Shown: positions 17,576-25,769 of the stretch, piece after piece
Position numbering within the stretch: position 1 is the first letter of the stretch
How the letters are laid out: each line of letters opens with the position of its first letter
Assembly: GCA_002311635.1 (NCBI GenBank)
Contig: DBZJ01000226.1
Span: forward strand, 20,465-55,505
Source of the DNA: Syntrophaceae bacterium UBA1163
Lineage (GTDB): Bacteria; Desulfobacterota; BSN033; UBA1163
Direction: 5' to 3'
DNA: 35,041 nucleotides
Translations under genes and position numbers: made by a program
The notes under the pieces: model-generated
What the model saw: the letters and a program-made list of their open reading frames with translations, nothing else
Databases searched by the model: none
What the model was told of the DNA's origin: nothing

Positions 17576-17603
17576 CTATGCGCTGTGCTCTCTGCGCGAT
17601 GCG
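17576..17603. repeat. Short dispersed repeat, copy 2
   Basis: The word beginning CTATGCGCTGTGCTCTCTGC is the second copy of the repeat at 14738-14765. It ends 23 bases before the rubredoxin start. Both copies lie just upstream of a coding start and in the same orientation. Confidence 0.5.
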
Positions 17604-17626
17604 GTCTTTTGGAAGAGGAGATAAAA

Positions 17627-17785
17627 ATGCAAAAGTGGAAATGCAAAGTTTGCGGTTACATTTACGATCCTGAAAAGGGCGATGCCGACGGTAATATTCC
17701 CCCGAACACACCTTTTGACAAACTGCCTGACGACTGGGTTTGCCCAGTGTGCGGCGCCCCCAAAGATATGTTTGAAAAAGCTTAG
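17627..17785 (+). CDS. Rubredoxin
   Basis: The 52-residue protein has the classic layout: [19 protein letters not shown], a central [19 protein letters not shown] and a short tail. CKVC and CPVC supply the four Cys of a single Fe centre. The start at 17627 has GAAGAGGAG six bases upstream; the longer in-frame ORF from 17585 lacks a site and would add non-rubredoxin residues. It likely donates electrons to the rubrerythrin-type proteins encoded at 14058 and 17016. Confidence 0.97.
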   Translation: MQKWKCKVCGYIYDPEKGDADGNIPPNTPFDKLPDDWVCPVCGAPKDMFEKA

Positions 17786-17838
17786 GATCTACCCAACCCG
17801 GATCTGAGGGTCCTGTGTCTCCCTACCTCCTCATCCCC

Positions 17839-18537
17839 TCATTCCTTTTCGACGGGAAAAGTCAACTGCCCCCCGTAGTAACCCAGAAGGGAAACGATCG
17901 GGGTGAGGAGAACCATCATGATAACGTAGAAGGGATGGGAGATTTTCACTTGAGAAATTCGCCAGACGACGAGAATCGCTTCAAAGATGAGGAGAAGGAT
18001 AGAAAGCTGGATCTTTCTTTTCACAAAGTAATTGAGCTTGAATCGGTAATTGATCCACCAGGTGAGGAGCCCGGTAGCCATCGCAAAAGGAGATGAGATG
18101 GCTCCCAGGAGGAGAAGATAGAAACTGGCTATCTCGAAAGACCCTCTTTGAAACAGGAGAGCGAGAAGGATAAAAAGAGAGGCCGCCATGAAGAGAGCGA
18201 TAGGAAAGTGGACGACCATCGGGTGGGGGTGGCGTCTCGCCATTGGAAATCTCTGAAGAAGACCTTGGAGAAAGAAGGGGAGGTGTTTTAATTCCTCCGG
18301 CGGCCCCTTCTTGACCGTTCCAATTTGGGGGTAACGCTCCAACACCTCGGGCCCATGGGGAGCTGCCGAGATCTCTCCTGCAAGATCTTTGGCTGCCGGA
18401 TGCCTTTTCATGTGAAGTCCTTTGGCCCAGAGAGGACTTTTTGTGACGTCATAAACCTTCCCTTGAAAGGCGACGTAGATGGGTTTGCCTTCTTTTCCGT
18501 CAAAAGATGACAATTCCTCAGCGGTGAATTCTTTCAT
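17839..18537 (-). CDS. Cytochrome b5-like domain fused to a DUF2231 membrane domain
   Basis: The start ATG (18537-18535) has GGAAAGGAA upstream; a TTG five codons earlier is unlikely. Residues 1-76 form a cytochrome b5-like module: FTAEELSSFDG, GKPIYVAFQGKVYDVTKSPL, H46 in RHPAAKDL and H61 in APHGPE, both candidate heme ligands. Residues 105-232 are a DUF2231-type domain with an early His cluster (ARRHPHPMVVHFPIALF) and about four hydrophobic helices. The protein is probably a small membrane heme protein that passes electrons to or from the quinone pool. Its b5 module closely matches the one fused to KorB. It is convergent with rubredoxin. Confidence 0.85.
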   Translation of the reverse strand: MKEFTAEELSSFDGKEGKPIYVAFQGKVYDVTKSPLWAKGLHMKRHPAAKDLAGEISAAPHGPEVLERYPQIGTVKKGPPEELKHLPFFLQGLLQRFPMARRHPHPMVVHFPIALFMAASLFILLALLFQRGSFEIASFYLLLLGAISSPFAMATGLLTWWINYRFKLNYFVKRKIQLSILLLIFEAILVVWRISQVKISHPFYVIMMVLLTPIVSLLGYYGGQLTFPVEKE

Positions 18538-18797
18538 GTCGTTCCTTTCCAAAAGGTATACCTATCAGTCTATTCACCTTGCATCCACCTGTCAAGCGAA
18601 TCCCGCAATCCGCAATCACAAAATGGTAGGACCACGCTTTACTCTGCGTGCGTGAACTATTTGGGAAAACGAATGCTTTCTCAATATCGGTGGGCCCTGT
18701 CGGCATGTGGACGCAAGCCCTGCCCGCCGCAGCTCAGACCATAATGATGTTGATTTAGAACCTCATGCAATGGTATTCTTGTAAATTGGAGGTAGGA

Positions 18798-18959
18798 ATG
18801 ATTTCAAGGATTCTCATTGGTGTGCTGCTGGGCGGAACTGCTGGTTTCGGTTTAAGTTATCTCACCCGAGGAATCGGAAGTTCCTGAGCTCTCACTTGTA
18901 ATCCCTACGTCTCCGTTCCTCTGGGCGCGGTGGTAGGATTACTCTTGGCCTTAGGTTAA
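18798..18959 (+). CDS. Candidate selenoprotein: small DUF6132-like membrane protein with in-frame UGA (53 codons)
   Basis: An ATG with GGAGG five bases upstream opens MISRILIGVLLGGTAGFGLS and continues for 29 codons to an in-frame TGA at 18885-18887. The same frame then continues with ALTCNPYVSVPLGAVVGLLL and ends at TAA (18957-18959). The whole reads as two glycine-rich membrane helices joined by a short loop, the layout I know for DUF6132-like proteins. There the loop reads roughly Cys-Pro-Ile-Thr-x-Asn-Pro. Here it is UGA-Ala-Leu-Thr-Cys-Asn-Pro, so UGA falls on the conserved Cys. A stem-loop follows. Alternatives are a nonsense mutation or a base error. No selenocysteine machinery lies in the window. 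Confidence 0.65.
18898..18942 (+). promoter_or_regulatory. SECIS-like stem-loop downstream of the UGA
   Basis: Eleven bases after the UGA, GTAATCCCTAC (18898-18908) pairs with GTAGGATTAC (18933-18942), ten pairs with one bulged C. An inner stem CCG/CGG (18913-18915 with 18928-18930) extends it and leaves an apical region of about 12 bases. Bacterial SECIS elements are hairpins inside the coding region just 3' of UGA. Loop features recognised by SelB were not verified. Confidence 0.45.
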
Positions 18960-19051
18960 GGCATGCCGAATGCGGAATGTGGACTGCGGATGTCAGATCG
19001 GGGTTTTCAATTTGAAATCTTAAATCTGCGATATGCAATAGAGGTTTATAA

Positions 19052-20056
19052 ATGCCCCAGTTGAGACAAGACCCCACGACGAAGGAATGGGTCATCATTG
19101 CAGCAGAGCGTTCAAAAAGACCCCATGAGCTTAAGAGAATTGAACCCTCCATCGAGAAACCTCCTTATAAGAAGGACTGTCCATTCTGCCCAGGCAATGA
19201 ATACCTGACTCCCCATGAAACCCTCGCTTATCGAAGCAGTGGTCCGGCAGATAGTAAAGGATGGTGGGTAAGGGTTGTACCCAATAAATTTCCAGCTCTT
19301 TCTCCGGAAGGAAGTTTGGAAAGGAAAGAAGAGAAAGGGTTCTTCCGGATGATGGACGGGGTTGGAATCCATGAGGTGGTGATTGGAAGCCCTATTCATA
19401 ATCAACTTTTCCCCCTGATGGATGATAAACAGGTGGAAGAGGTCCTCCTCGCTTATCGCGAGAGATATCTTGCCATCCGGGAGGATCCGAGGATCAAATT
19501 GATCATCATTTTTAAAAATCATGGCCAGGCGGCTGGAACGTCGCTGGAGCATACGCATTCTCAACTCGTAGGAACCGCTGTCGTTCCATCCAATATCCGG
19601 AAAAAATTGGAGGAGGCAGCCCGATATTACGATGACCACGGAAGATGTGTCTATTGTGACTCGATTCAAGAGGAACTCACCTTTGGCAAAAGGATTGTCA
19701 TGAATAACGAAAAATTCGTCGTCCTCCAGCCCTTTGCATCCCGGCGTCCTTTTGAGACCTGGATCATTCCCAAAGACCATCAGGCCTCTTTCGGTTTAAT
19801 CTCCATGGATGATTCTAAAACCTTCGCAAGGGTTCTAAAGGAAACCTTGTTGAAACTCCATTCCAAACTGAACGATCCTCCCTATAACTACGTCATCCAT
19901 ACCGCTCCCATCAAAGATGAATGGGAAGATTACTATCATTGGCATCTGCAGATTATTCCGAGGCTGACCACCGCTGCTGGATTTGAAATGGGATCTGGCA
20001 TCTTTATCAATGTTGCCTTCCCGGAGGAAACTGCTCAATTCTTAAGACAAGAATGA
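19052..20056 (+). CDS. galT: Galactose-1-phosphate uridylyltransferase (GalT)
   Basis: The 334-residue HIT-superfamily enzyme swaps UMP between UDP-glucose and galactose-1-phosphate in the Leloir pathway. The N-terminus MPQLRQDPTTKEWVIIAAER, the metal site CPFCPGNE (Cys43, Cys46) and RVVPNKFPAL are typical. The active-site triad reads H167-Thr-H169-Ser-Gln instead of the E. coli His-Pro-His-Gly-Gln, a variant seen in bacterial and archaeal relatives. The second His should be the nucleophile. The C-terminal half has a second HIT-like repeat ending YHWHLQIIPR. No other galactose genes are nearby, so a role in nucleotide-sugar supply is possible. Confidence 0.9.
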   Translation: MPQLRQDPTTKEWVIIAAERSKRPHELKRIEPSIEKPPYKKDCPFCPGNEYLTPHETLAYRSSGPADSKGWWVRVVPNKFPALSPEGSLERKEEKGFFRMMDGVGIHEVVIGSPIHNQLFPLMDDKQVEEVLLAYRERYLAIREDPRIKLIIIFKNHGQAAGTSLEHTHSQLVGTAVVPSNIRKKLEEAARYYDDHGRCVYCDSIQEELTFGKRIVMNNEKFVVLQPFASRRPFETWIIPKDHQASFGLISMDDSKTFARVLKETLLKLHSKLNDPPYNYVIHTAPIKDEWEDYYHWHLQIIPRLTTAAGFEMGSGIFINVAFPEETAQFLRQE

Positions 20057-20157
20057 TTCATTCTTCTAAAGATCACCGTCAGGAAGGATACGATGAGACC
20101 GGCGGAAGACGACGGAGGGAAGCCTGAGCTGAAGCAGGGATCATTCTGAAGGAGTCG

Positions 20158-21573
20158 ATGATGGATGCCGTTTTTCTCTCTCGAATTCAGTTTGCCGTAA
20201 CCACCATGTTCCACATCCTGTTTCCGGTATTGACGATCGGCCTCGCCCTCTACCTGGTGGTTGTGGAACTCCTTTGGCTAATGACGAAGCACGAGATCTA
20301 TTACCGCATGTATCGTTTCTGGGTGAAGATCTTTGCCATCAATTTCGGAGTGGGAGTGGTCTCCGGGGTCGTCTTGGAGTTTGAGTTTGGCACGAATTTC
20401 GCCAATTTTTCCCAAGCGGTGAGCAATGTCTTCTCCCCCCTCCTGGCCTTCGAGGTGATGACCGCCTTTTTCCTGGAGGCCGGTTTCTTGGGCGTCATGC
20501 TTTTCGGATGGGAGAGGGTGAATCGCACCATCCATTTTGTGGCGACGTGCCTGGTCGCTTCGGGAGCGATCATTTCTGCCTTCTGGATTCTGGCCGCGAA
20601 CTCATGGATGCAAACCCCGGCGGGATACAGGCTTGCGGACGGAAAGTTTATGGTTACCGATTTCTCAGCGGCCATCTTCAACCCTTCCCTTCCCGCCCGA
20701 ATGAGCCACATGACCATGGCCTCCTTCGAGACAGCCGCTTTTGTCATTGCTGGAATCAGCGCCTACTACCTTCTGAAAAAGAGACAAACTCCCCTTTTTC
20801 GGCGCTCCTTAGGAATTTCCCTGCTCATGGCCGCCCTGTTCGTACCCCTTCAGGTTTACCTGGGAGATGTCAGCGGCCGTGAAGTTTTCCACCACCAGCC
20901 GATAAAACTGGCTGCTATGGAATCCCACTGGGAGACGAATACCGCAGGCGGCGCCCCCTTCGCGGTCATTGCCTTCCCGGACATGGAAGCGGAGAAGAAT
21001 CTTTTTGCCATCGATGTCCCCGACGGTCTCAGTCTCCTGGTAACTCATACCTTTCAAGGTAAAGTCCTGGGGCTTAAGGAATTCCCGAAGAACGACCGCC
21101 CGGACGTCTTCATCCTCTTCTGGAGCTTCAGACTCATGGTGGCTATCGGCTTCATCCTCCTCATTGTCATGATCTGGGCCGCCGTTCTGTGGCGGCAGGG
21201 GCGTCTCTATGAAAGTCGCTCTTTTCTGAAAACCCTGCTGGTGATCCACCCGCTCGGTTTTCTCGCCACGGAATTTGGCTGGATCACCAACGAGGTGGGC
21301 CGACAGCCATGGCTGGTGTATCATCTCGTTCGAACAAAGGAAGGGGTTTCTCCCATCCATGTTGGAAACGTCATCTGGTCCCTGAGCCTCTTTCTGATCA
21401 TCTTTCTCGTCGTTGGGACAAGCTATCTCTATTACATTTTCAAAACATTAAGAATTGGTCCTGATCTCGCCAGCCCCCTCCCGCCGATTCAACGCCTGGC
21501 AGGCATGCGACCTCTTCAGAAAGAAGAAAAAGACGATTTGGGGATAGGGTCATGGGGTGATACGGGAGGTTAA
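20158..21573 (+). CDS. cydA: Cytochrome bd quinol oxidase subunit I (CydA)
   Basis: This 471-residue membrane subunit oxidises quinol and reduces oxygen to water. The start at 20158 aligns the axial His19 (MFHILFP) with its known position. E99 and E107 (FEVMTAFFLEAGFLG) of the proton/heme site and H184 (ARMSHMTMA) are present, as is the EVGRQPWLVYHLVRT motif near the C-terminus. It is shorter than E. coli CydA (522), consistent with a short Q-loop, CIO-like form. GAAGGAG lies just upstream. CydB follows after three bases. In an anaerobe this enzyme mainly scavenges oxygen. Confidence 0.97.
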   Translation: MMDAVFLSRIQFAVTTMFHILFPVLTIGLALYLVVVELLWLMTKHEIYYRMYRFWVKIFAINFGVGVVSGVVLEFEFGTNFANFSQAVSNVFSPLLAFEVMTAFFLEAGFLGVMLFGWERVNRTIHFVATCLVASGAIISAFWILAANSWMQTPAGYRLADGKFMVTDFSAAIFNPSLPARMSHMTMASFETAAFVIAGISAYYLLKKRQTPLFRRSLGISLLMAALFVPLQVYLGDVSGREVFHHQPIKLAAMESHWETNTAGGAPFAVIAFPDMEAEKNLFAIDVPDGLSLLVTHTFQGKVLGLKEFPKNDRPDVFILFWSFRLMVAIGFILLIVMIWAAVLWRQGRLYESRSFLKTLLVIHPLGFLATEFGWITNEVGRQPWLVYHLVRTKEGVSPIHVGNVIWSLSLFLIIFLVVGTSYLYYIFKTLRIGPDLASPLPPIQRLAGMRPLQKEEKDDLGIGSWGDTGG

Positions 21574-21576
21574 GCG

Positions 21577-22572
21577 ATGGATCTCGTCACGATCTGGTCC
21601 TGCCTGATTGGTCTTGCCATCATTCTCTATGTGATCCTGGATGGCTTCAGCCTGGGAGTCGCGCTTCTTTTTCGAAGCACCCGGAATGAAGAAGAACGCG
21701 ACGTGCTGATGAGCAGCATTGCTCCTGTTTGGGATGCAAATCAAACCTGGCTCGTCTTCGGCGGCGGCGCCCTTTTGGTTGCCTTTCCCATGATCTACGG
21801 CGTTCTTTTCAGCGCCCTTTACATTCCTCTCCTCACCTTCATCTTCGGTCTCATCTTCCGCGGTGTGGCGTTTGAGTTCCGGGCAAATGCCACCCGAAAG
21901 GGACCCTGGAACATGGCTTTCTTTCTCGGAAGCCTGGTCGCCGTCGTCGCCCAGGGGTTAACCCTGGGTGGCATTCTTTCAGGAACGAAGGTGGCGGGAG
22001 ACCGCTTTGCAGGCGGCCCCTTCGACTGGCTGAACCCTTTCTCAATGACGGTGGGCATGGCGCTCGTTGCCGGCTATATTCTTCTCGGATCTACCTATCT
22101 TATCATCAAGACCACGGGGACGGTGCAGGAGTGGGCTTATCGCCGGGCTGTCCGGTCAGCTTTCATCGTTTTGGCATTTCAGGTCGTGGTGACGATCTGG
22201 ACGCCGATCCACTACCCATCCACTCTGTCAAATTGGATCAGCCCGCCCAGGGTCTATTTCATCTGGGCTTTTCCATTGATCGGGCTGTTGGCTTTTTATG
22301 GGGTCATCAAGAATTTGAGGGCTCGTCGTGAGGCCCTGCCGTTCGTTTTTAGTGTGGCCTTCTTTTTCGCGGGATACCTTGGCCTGATCGCCTCTATTTA
22401 TCCTTATGTCGTTCCGCCCAATATCACCTTCCAAGAAGCCGCAGCACAGCACGAAACGTTGCGCTTTACCCTCTGGGGAGCGATCATCGTCTTGCCCTTG
22501 GTATTGGGTTATACGGCTTATAGCTACTCGATTTTCAGAGGGAAAGTCGGAAAAGACGGATATCACTACTGA
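21577..22572 (+). CDS. cydB: Cytochrome bd quinol oxidase subunit II (CydB)
   Basis: The 331-residue polytopic protein pairs with CydA. It opens with MDLVTIWSCLIGLAIILYVI and the family motif LDGFSLGVALLF, then SSIAPVWDANQTWLVFGGGALLVAFP, which is highly characteristic. About eight or nine hydrophobic helices follow. Length is slightly below the E. coli protein (379). It starts three bases after the CydA stop, so translation is coupled. No CydX-like micropeptide was recognised in the 65 bases before the next gene. Confidence 0.96.
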   Translation: MDLVTIWSCLIGLAIILYVILDGFSLGVALLFRSTRNEEERDVLMSSIAPVWDANQTWLVFGGGALLVAFPMIYGVLFSALYIPLLTFIFGLIFRGVAFEFRANATRKGPWNMAFFLGSLVAVVAQGLTLGGILSGTKVAGDRFAGGPFDWLNPFSMTVGMALVAGYILLGSTYLIIKTTGTVQEWAYRRAVRSAFIVLAFQVVVTIWTPIHYPSTLSNWISPPRVYFIWAFPLIGLLAFYGVIKNLRARREALPFVFSVAFFFAGYLGLIASIYPYVVPPNITFQEAAAQHETLRFTLWGAIIVLPLVLGYTAYSYSIFRGKVGKDGYHY

Positions 22573-22637
22573 TTCCGTTTGACCGAACCCCTTCTCCTGT
22601 CTTGATTTCCAATGATTTCAATGCCATAATTAATTTG

Positions 22638-23546
22638 ATGTGTTTACTCAGAAAATCTCTCTTTTTGCCTCTAATCTTCTGCTTTTTTCTTTTGAGCATC
22701 TCGCCTTCGACTGCTGAAACCGTGTTGAGGGTACCCGCTCAATATGGAAAGGTCATCTACCAACTTAACGAGAAAAGTCCGAGCCAGCTTTTCATCATCG
22801 CTCTGGGCCACAGAGATACGGTGACCTGCCTTAATGGGGACAATACATCAAGGGTTCAGGCTGAGGTCTACAAGATTGGGGACTGGCTGATCCATGACCA
22901 AGGGCTGGGACTCCTTTTACCCGAAGGCTTCTTTAAAAGTACCTCGACAAAGGTCGAAAAAAGGAATATCACCACCCCAGGTACGCCCAGCAGCTGCGCA
23001 CTATTGGATATGAAGGCTTTAGTGGAAAGACTCTCCGTTAACACCGCTTACGTCAATGCAGAGATGTTGTTGAAAGAGACCCATCCGCTGAGGCTGCGGC
23101 AAGTGGAGGATAAGGGGCTTTACGATGCGGTGAGGAACAATTTGTTCAAGCTGATAAGCTGTAGAGAAGATTCGAGTGATTATTCTCTCCTGAAATCGAA
23201 ACTGGATTATCTCCAAGAGAAAAGAACCGCCGCGATGCTTCAGAAAATACCCGGAATTGTAGACGATGAGTTTCAGCGGGGGAACATCAAAACCAGAAAA
23301 GCCATTCTTACTGTCGGGCTCTCCCATCTTCCCGAAATTATCAGATATCTGAATGGGAATAGAATTATGATTCGCGCACCTCTGCCTGTTTCGAACGGGA
23401 CGGAAGATTACAATAGCGAGGTCAACCTGTTGAAAGAGCATTTTGGTGTTTCGGTGATCCTGCCGACGACATTAGCCGGCGACCAGAAGGTTTTGGAAAT
23501 CACCGGATTGGATGGGATCGTAAGGCAATGCCAAAGCAATCCCTGA
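22638..23546 (+). CDS. Exported protein with TraB/GumN-like features
   Basis: The ATG at 22638 gives a normal signal peptide (MCLLRKSLFLPLIFCFFLLS, cleavage likely after SPSTA); a TTG at 22602 would add 12 residues before it. Neither has a clear ribosome-binding site. The mature part contains LFIIALGHRDT, LLLPEGFF, and near the C-terminus LTVGLSHLPEIIRYL. The glycine-His motifs in both halves recall the TraB/TIKI (GumN) metalloprotease-like family (GxxH early, VGxxHLPG late). The match is distant and acidic metal ligands were not placed with confidence. Function unknown; located in the periplasm or outer surface. Confidence 0.65.
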   Translation: MCLLRKSLFLPLIFCFFLLSISPSTAETVLRVPAQYGKVIYQLNEKSPSQLFIIALGHRDTVTCLNGDNTSRVQAEVYKIGDWLIHDQGLGLLLPEGFFKSTSTKVEKRNITTPGTPSSCALLDMKALVERLSVNTAYVNAEMLLKETHPLRLRQVEDKGLYDAVRNNLFKLISCREDSSDYSLLKSKLDYLQEKRTAAMLQKIPGIVDDEFQRGNIKTRKAILTVGLSHLPEIIRYLNGNRIMIRAPLPVSNGTEDYNSEVNLLKEHFGVSVILPTTLAGDQKVLEITGLDGIVRQCQSNP

Positions 23547-23678
23547 TCCTTAACGACTTTCCCCGAAATCCTCAGTTCAATACTTTCGAACCCATAAAAA
23601 GAGTCGAACTCAAAATAACTACGGCCCCTCCCTCTTTCTAAATTTGAAGCTTCAGGATTTCATTCAAAACCCCTCGAG

Positions 23679-23725
23679 ATACAGCATTTCTGCAATTAAA
23701 ATACAACGTTTACCCCATGTTATTC
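23679..23725 (+). promoter_or_regulatory. Four-copy intergenic motif, copy A (upstream of S41 peptidase)
   Basis: ATACAGC at 23679, AAAATAC with its ATA at 23701, TTTACC at 23709 and TTATTC at 23720. The 22-base and 8-base offsets are identical in all four copies; only here are five bases inserted between TTTACC and TTATTC. It is 104 bases before the start at 23830, inside the 283-base gap 23547-23829, which otherwise shows nothing. Confidence 0.6.
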
Positions 23726-23829
23726 CCCTTGGTTTTATAAGAAAATTCTGAGAAATCTCTCTCGAATTTCCTGACTGACAAACTCTCTGGGAGAGCGGAA
23801 CGTTCTGCCCTTGCCCGGAAGGAGGAACG

Positions 23830-25077
23830 ATGAAACATAAACCTTATCGATGGATACCCTCCCTTACCTTCCTCGCCCTCGGTCTGATCGGAGGCGCCAT
23901 CATCGGTTGTAGCCTGTTGATCGCCTTTTCCCCGGACACGATTCCTTCTGACGCCGAGTCCAATTTTCGCCTGATGGCGGAAGCATGGAATACAATCCAG
24001 CGGGTTTATGTGGATCGGAATGCGGTGAAACCTCAATTGATGACCTACGGCGCGATCAGCGGTATGGTGGATGCCCTTGGCGATACCGGCCATAGCCGCT
24101 TTCTCACTCCGGAGATGCTGAAGCAGGAGCGCAATCTCGCCACGGGGAGGTTCGAAGGTATCGGGGCCGAAGTCCAGATGAGGAATGGCCAGCTTGTCGT
24201 CGTCGCGCCCATCGACGGCTCCCCAGCACAGAAGGCAGGCCTCAAGCCCGGAGATATCATCCTGAAAGTGGACGATCAAGACGTGAGCGGGCTCCCCCTT
24301 GATCAGGCGGTGAATCGAATTTTGGGCCCGGCAGGAACTCGGGTGAAGCTCACCATCCTCAATCTGAAGACGACCACTACGAAAGACATTACCTTAACCC
24401 GTGCCTCCGTCACCGTTCAAAGTGTCACATGGCATCTATTGCCGGGCACTACGGCAGCCCATTTGCGAATAGCGATCTTCAGCAAAGGAGTTGCCGAAAA
24501 TCTTCGAAAGGCATTATTGACCGCCGAGAAAGAAGGAGCTGCGGGGCTCATCTTAGACTTGAGAAATAATCCGGGAGGTCTCTATGATGAGGCCATCTCC
24601 GCAGCCAGCCAGCTTCTGAGCAGTGGGAATGTGCTCCTGGAAAAAAATGCCCTCGGCAAGATCAAACCCGTGCCTGTGCGGTCAGGAGGGGTAGCCACTT
24701 CCTTGCCGCTGGTAGTGTTAATCAACGGCGGGACAAGCAGCGGGGCGGAGATCGTTGCAGGAGCATTCCAGGATGCGCACCGCGCCAAGCTCGTAGGTGA
24801 AAAGACTTTTGGAACGGGCACTGTCCTCGAAACCTTTTCCCTCTCCGACGGCTCAGCAATGATGCTGGCCATCGAAGAATGGCTAACCCCTGCTGGGCAT
24901 GTGATCTGGCACCAAGGTATCTCTCCTGATGTCGTCGTCCATCTCTCGGCAGAAGTAACACCCCTCATCCCCGCAAGCGAGAAGGGACTGACAGCAGAGG
25001 AACTGCAGAATAGCCAGGATGTCCAATTATTGCGCGCCCTGCATCTGCTTCTCCAGGAGATGGGACATACGACTTAG
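23830..25077 (+). CDS. S41-family C-terminal processing peptidase-like protein (atypical active site)
   Basis: The 415-residue envelope protease has an N-terminal hydrophobic anchor (about 10-33), an N-terminal helical segment, a PDZ domain (about 105-185; GIGAEVQ...AGLKPGDIILKVDDQDV) and the S41 core (GLILDLRNNPGGL). Aligned with E. coli Tsp, Ser304 in GTSSGAE takes the nucleophile place. The catalytic Lys place in GEKTFGTGTVLE is Thr329, and the following Gln is Leu. It belongs to a subfamily with GTGTV instead of GKGTV; K325 is nearby. Activity by the usual Ser/Lys dyad is therefore uncertain. GGAAGGAGG precedes the ATG. A copy of the four-copy motif lies upstream. Confidence 0.88.
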   Translation: MKHKPYRWIPSLTFLALGLIGGAIIGCSLLIAFSPDTIPSDAESNFRLMAEAWNTIQRVYVDRNAVKPQLMTYGAISGMVDALGDTGHSRFLTPEMLKQERNLATGRFEGIGAEVQMRNGQLVVVAPIDGSPAQKAGLKPGDIILKVDDQDVSGLPLDQAVNRILGPAGTRVKLTILNLKTTTTKDITLTRASVTVQSVTWHLLPGTTAAHLRIAIFSKGVAENLRKALLTAEKEGAAGLILDLRNNPGGLYDEAISAASQLLSSGNVLLEKNALGKIKPVPVRSGGVATSLPLVVLINGGTSSGAEIVAGAFQDAHRAKLVGEKTFGTGTVLETFSLSDGSAMMLAIEEWLTPAGHVIWHQGISPDVVVHLSAEVTPLIPASEKGLTAEELQNSQDVQLLRALHLLLQEMGHTT

Positions 25078-25170
25078 CCCTGATCCTAAGCGTTTACGGC
25101 TTCTTCGCTTGACAGGAAATCGATTTTGAAGTAGTTCTTCAATAAAATCGGAGGTCAAGTCTGGGTTAGG

Positions 25171-25680
25171 ATGAACCAACCCTCTCATGCCTTTTGGAGC
25201 GCGCCCGCCGCTGAAATTCTTCAGGAGCTTCAAACCACGCCGCAAGGTTTAACCGAAGAAGAGGCTCAGGAGCGCCTTGCCCGTTATGGCTCCAATCTTC
25301 TTAAGCCCAAGAAGAGGACGGATGACCTGACGCTTCTCCTCTCCCAATTCAAGAGCCCCATTATCCTCATTCTTCTCTTTGCCGTGGGGATCTCCATTTT
25401 GCTCCACGACTCAGCGGACGCCCTCATCATCCTGATCATCGTCCTGGTCATTCGCACGCGCAGACCCTTCTATCAGAGCAGACCCGGGAAACATCTCCTG
25501 ACCGCCACTCTGATCATTGCCGGAGTGACACTGATTCTTCCTTTCAGCCCGTTGGGGAGTCTTTTTAGATTCCGTCCCCTGCCGGCTCCATTCTTTGTCG
25601 CTCTGGGAGCGATCATGCTTCTGTACATCATCGCAGCGGAAATAGCGAAGAATCTTTTTTACAAGAAGAGCAAGTCATGA
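25171..25680 (+). pseudogene. Internally deleted Mg2+-type P-type ATPase (N- and C-terminal ends fused in frame)
   Basis: Residues 1 to about 93 are the N-terminal cation-ATPase domain and first membrane helices (LTEEEAQERLARYGSNLLKP; FKSPIILILLFAVGISILLHDSADALI). From about residue 94 the sequence is the extreme C-terminus of an MgtA-like pump (IRTRRPFYQSRPGKHLL to AAEIAKNLFYKKSK). The phosphorylation, nucleotide and central transport domains, roughly 700 residues, are missing. The junction is near 25450 in LVIRTRR and keeps the frame. It cannot pump. It is either a decayed gene or a retained small membrane protein of 169 residues. There is only weak ribosome-binding sequence before the ATG. 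Confidence 0.8.
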
Positions 25681-25769
25681 TCAACCCCTTTCCCATTTTC
25701 AGTTCTTGTGTAAATCACCAGGCTCTCTCTCAGGGATTGAGCGAAATTTCTCCGCGGCCCCTCGGTTCC

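Noticed and set aside
18609..18756. Coding-like stretch reading ELFGKTNAFSISVGPVGMWT before the selenoprotein candidate
   Set aside because: No start codon with a ribosome-binding site in frame and no family match; probably intergenic repeat sequence or an unrecognisable remnant.
20093..20149. 18-codon ORF with AGGAAGG upstream, just before cydA, as a possible leader peptide
   Set aside because: No recognisable regulatory residues and no alternative hairpins; very short ORFs with such sites are common by chance.
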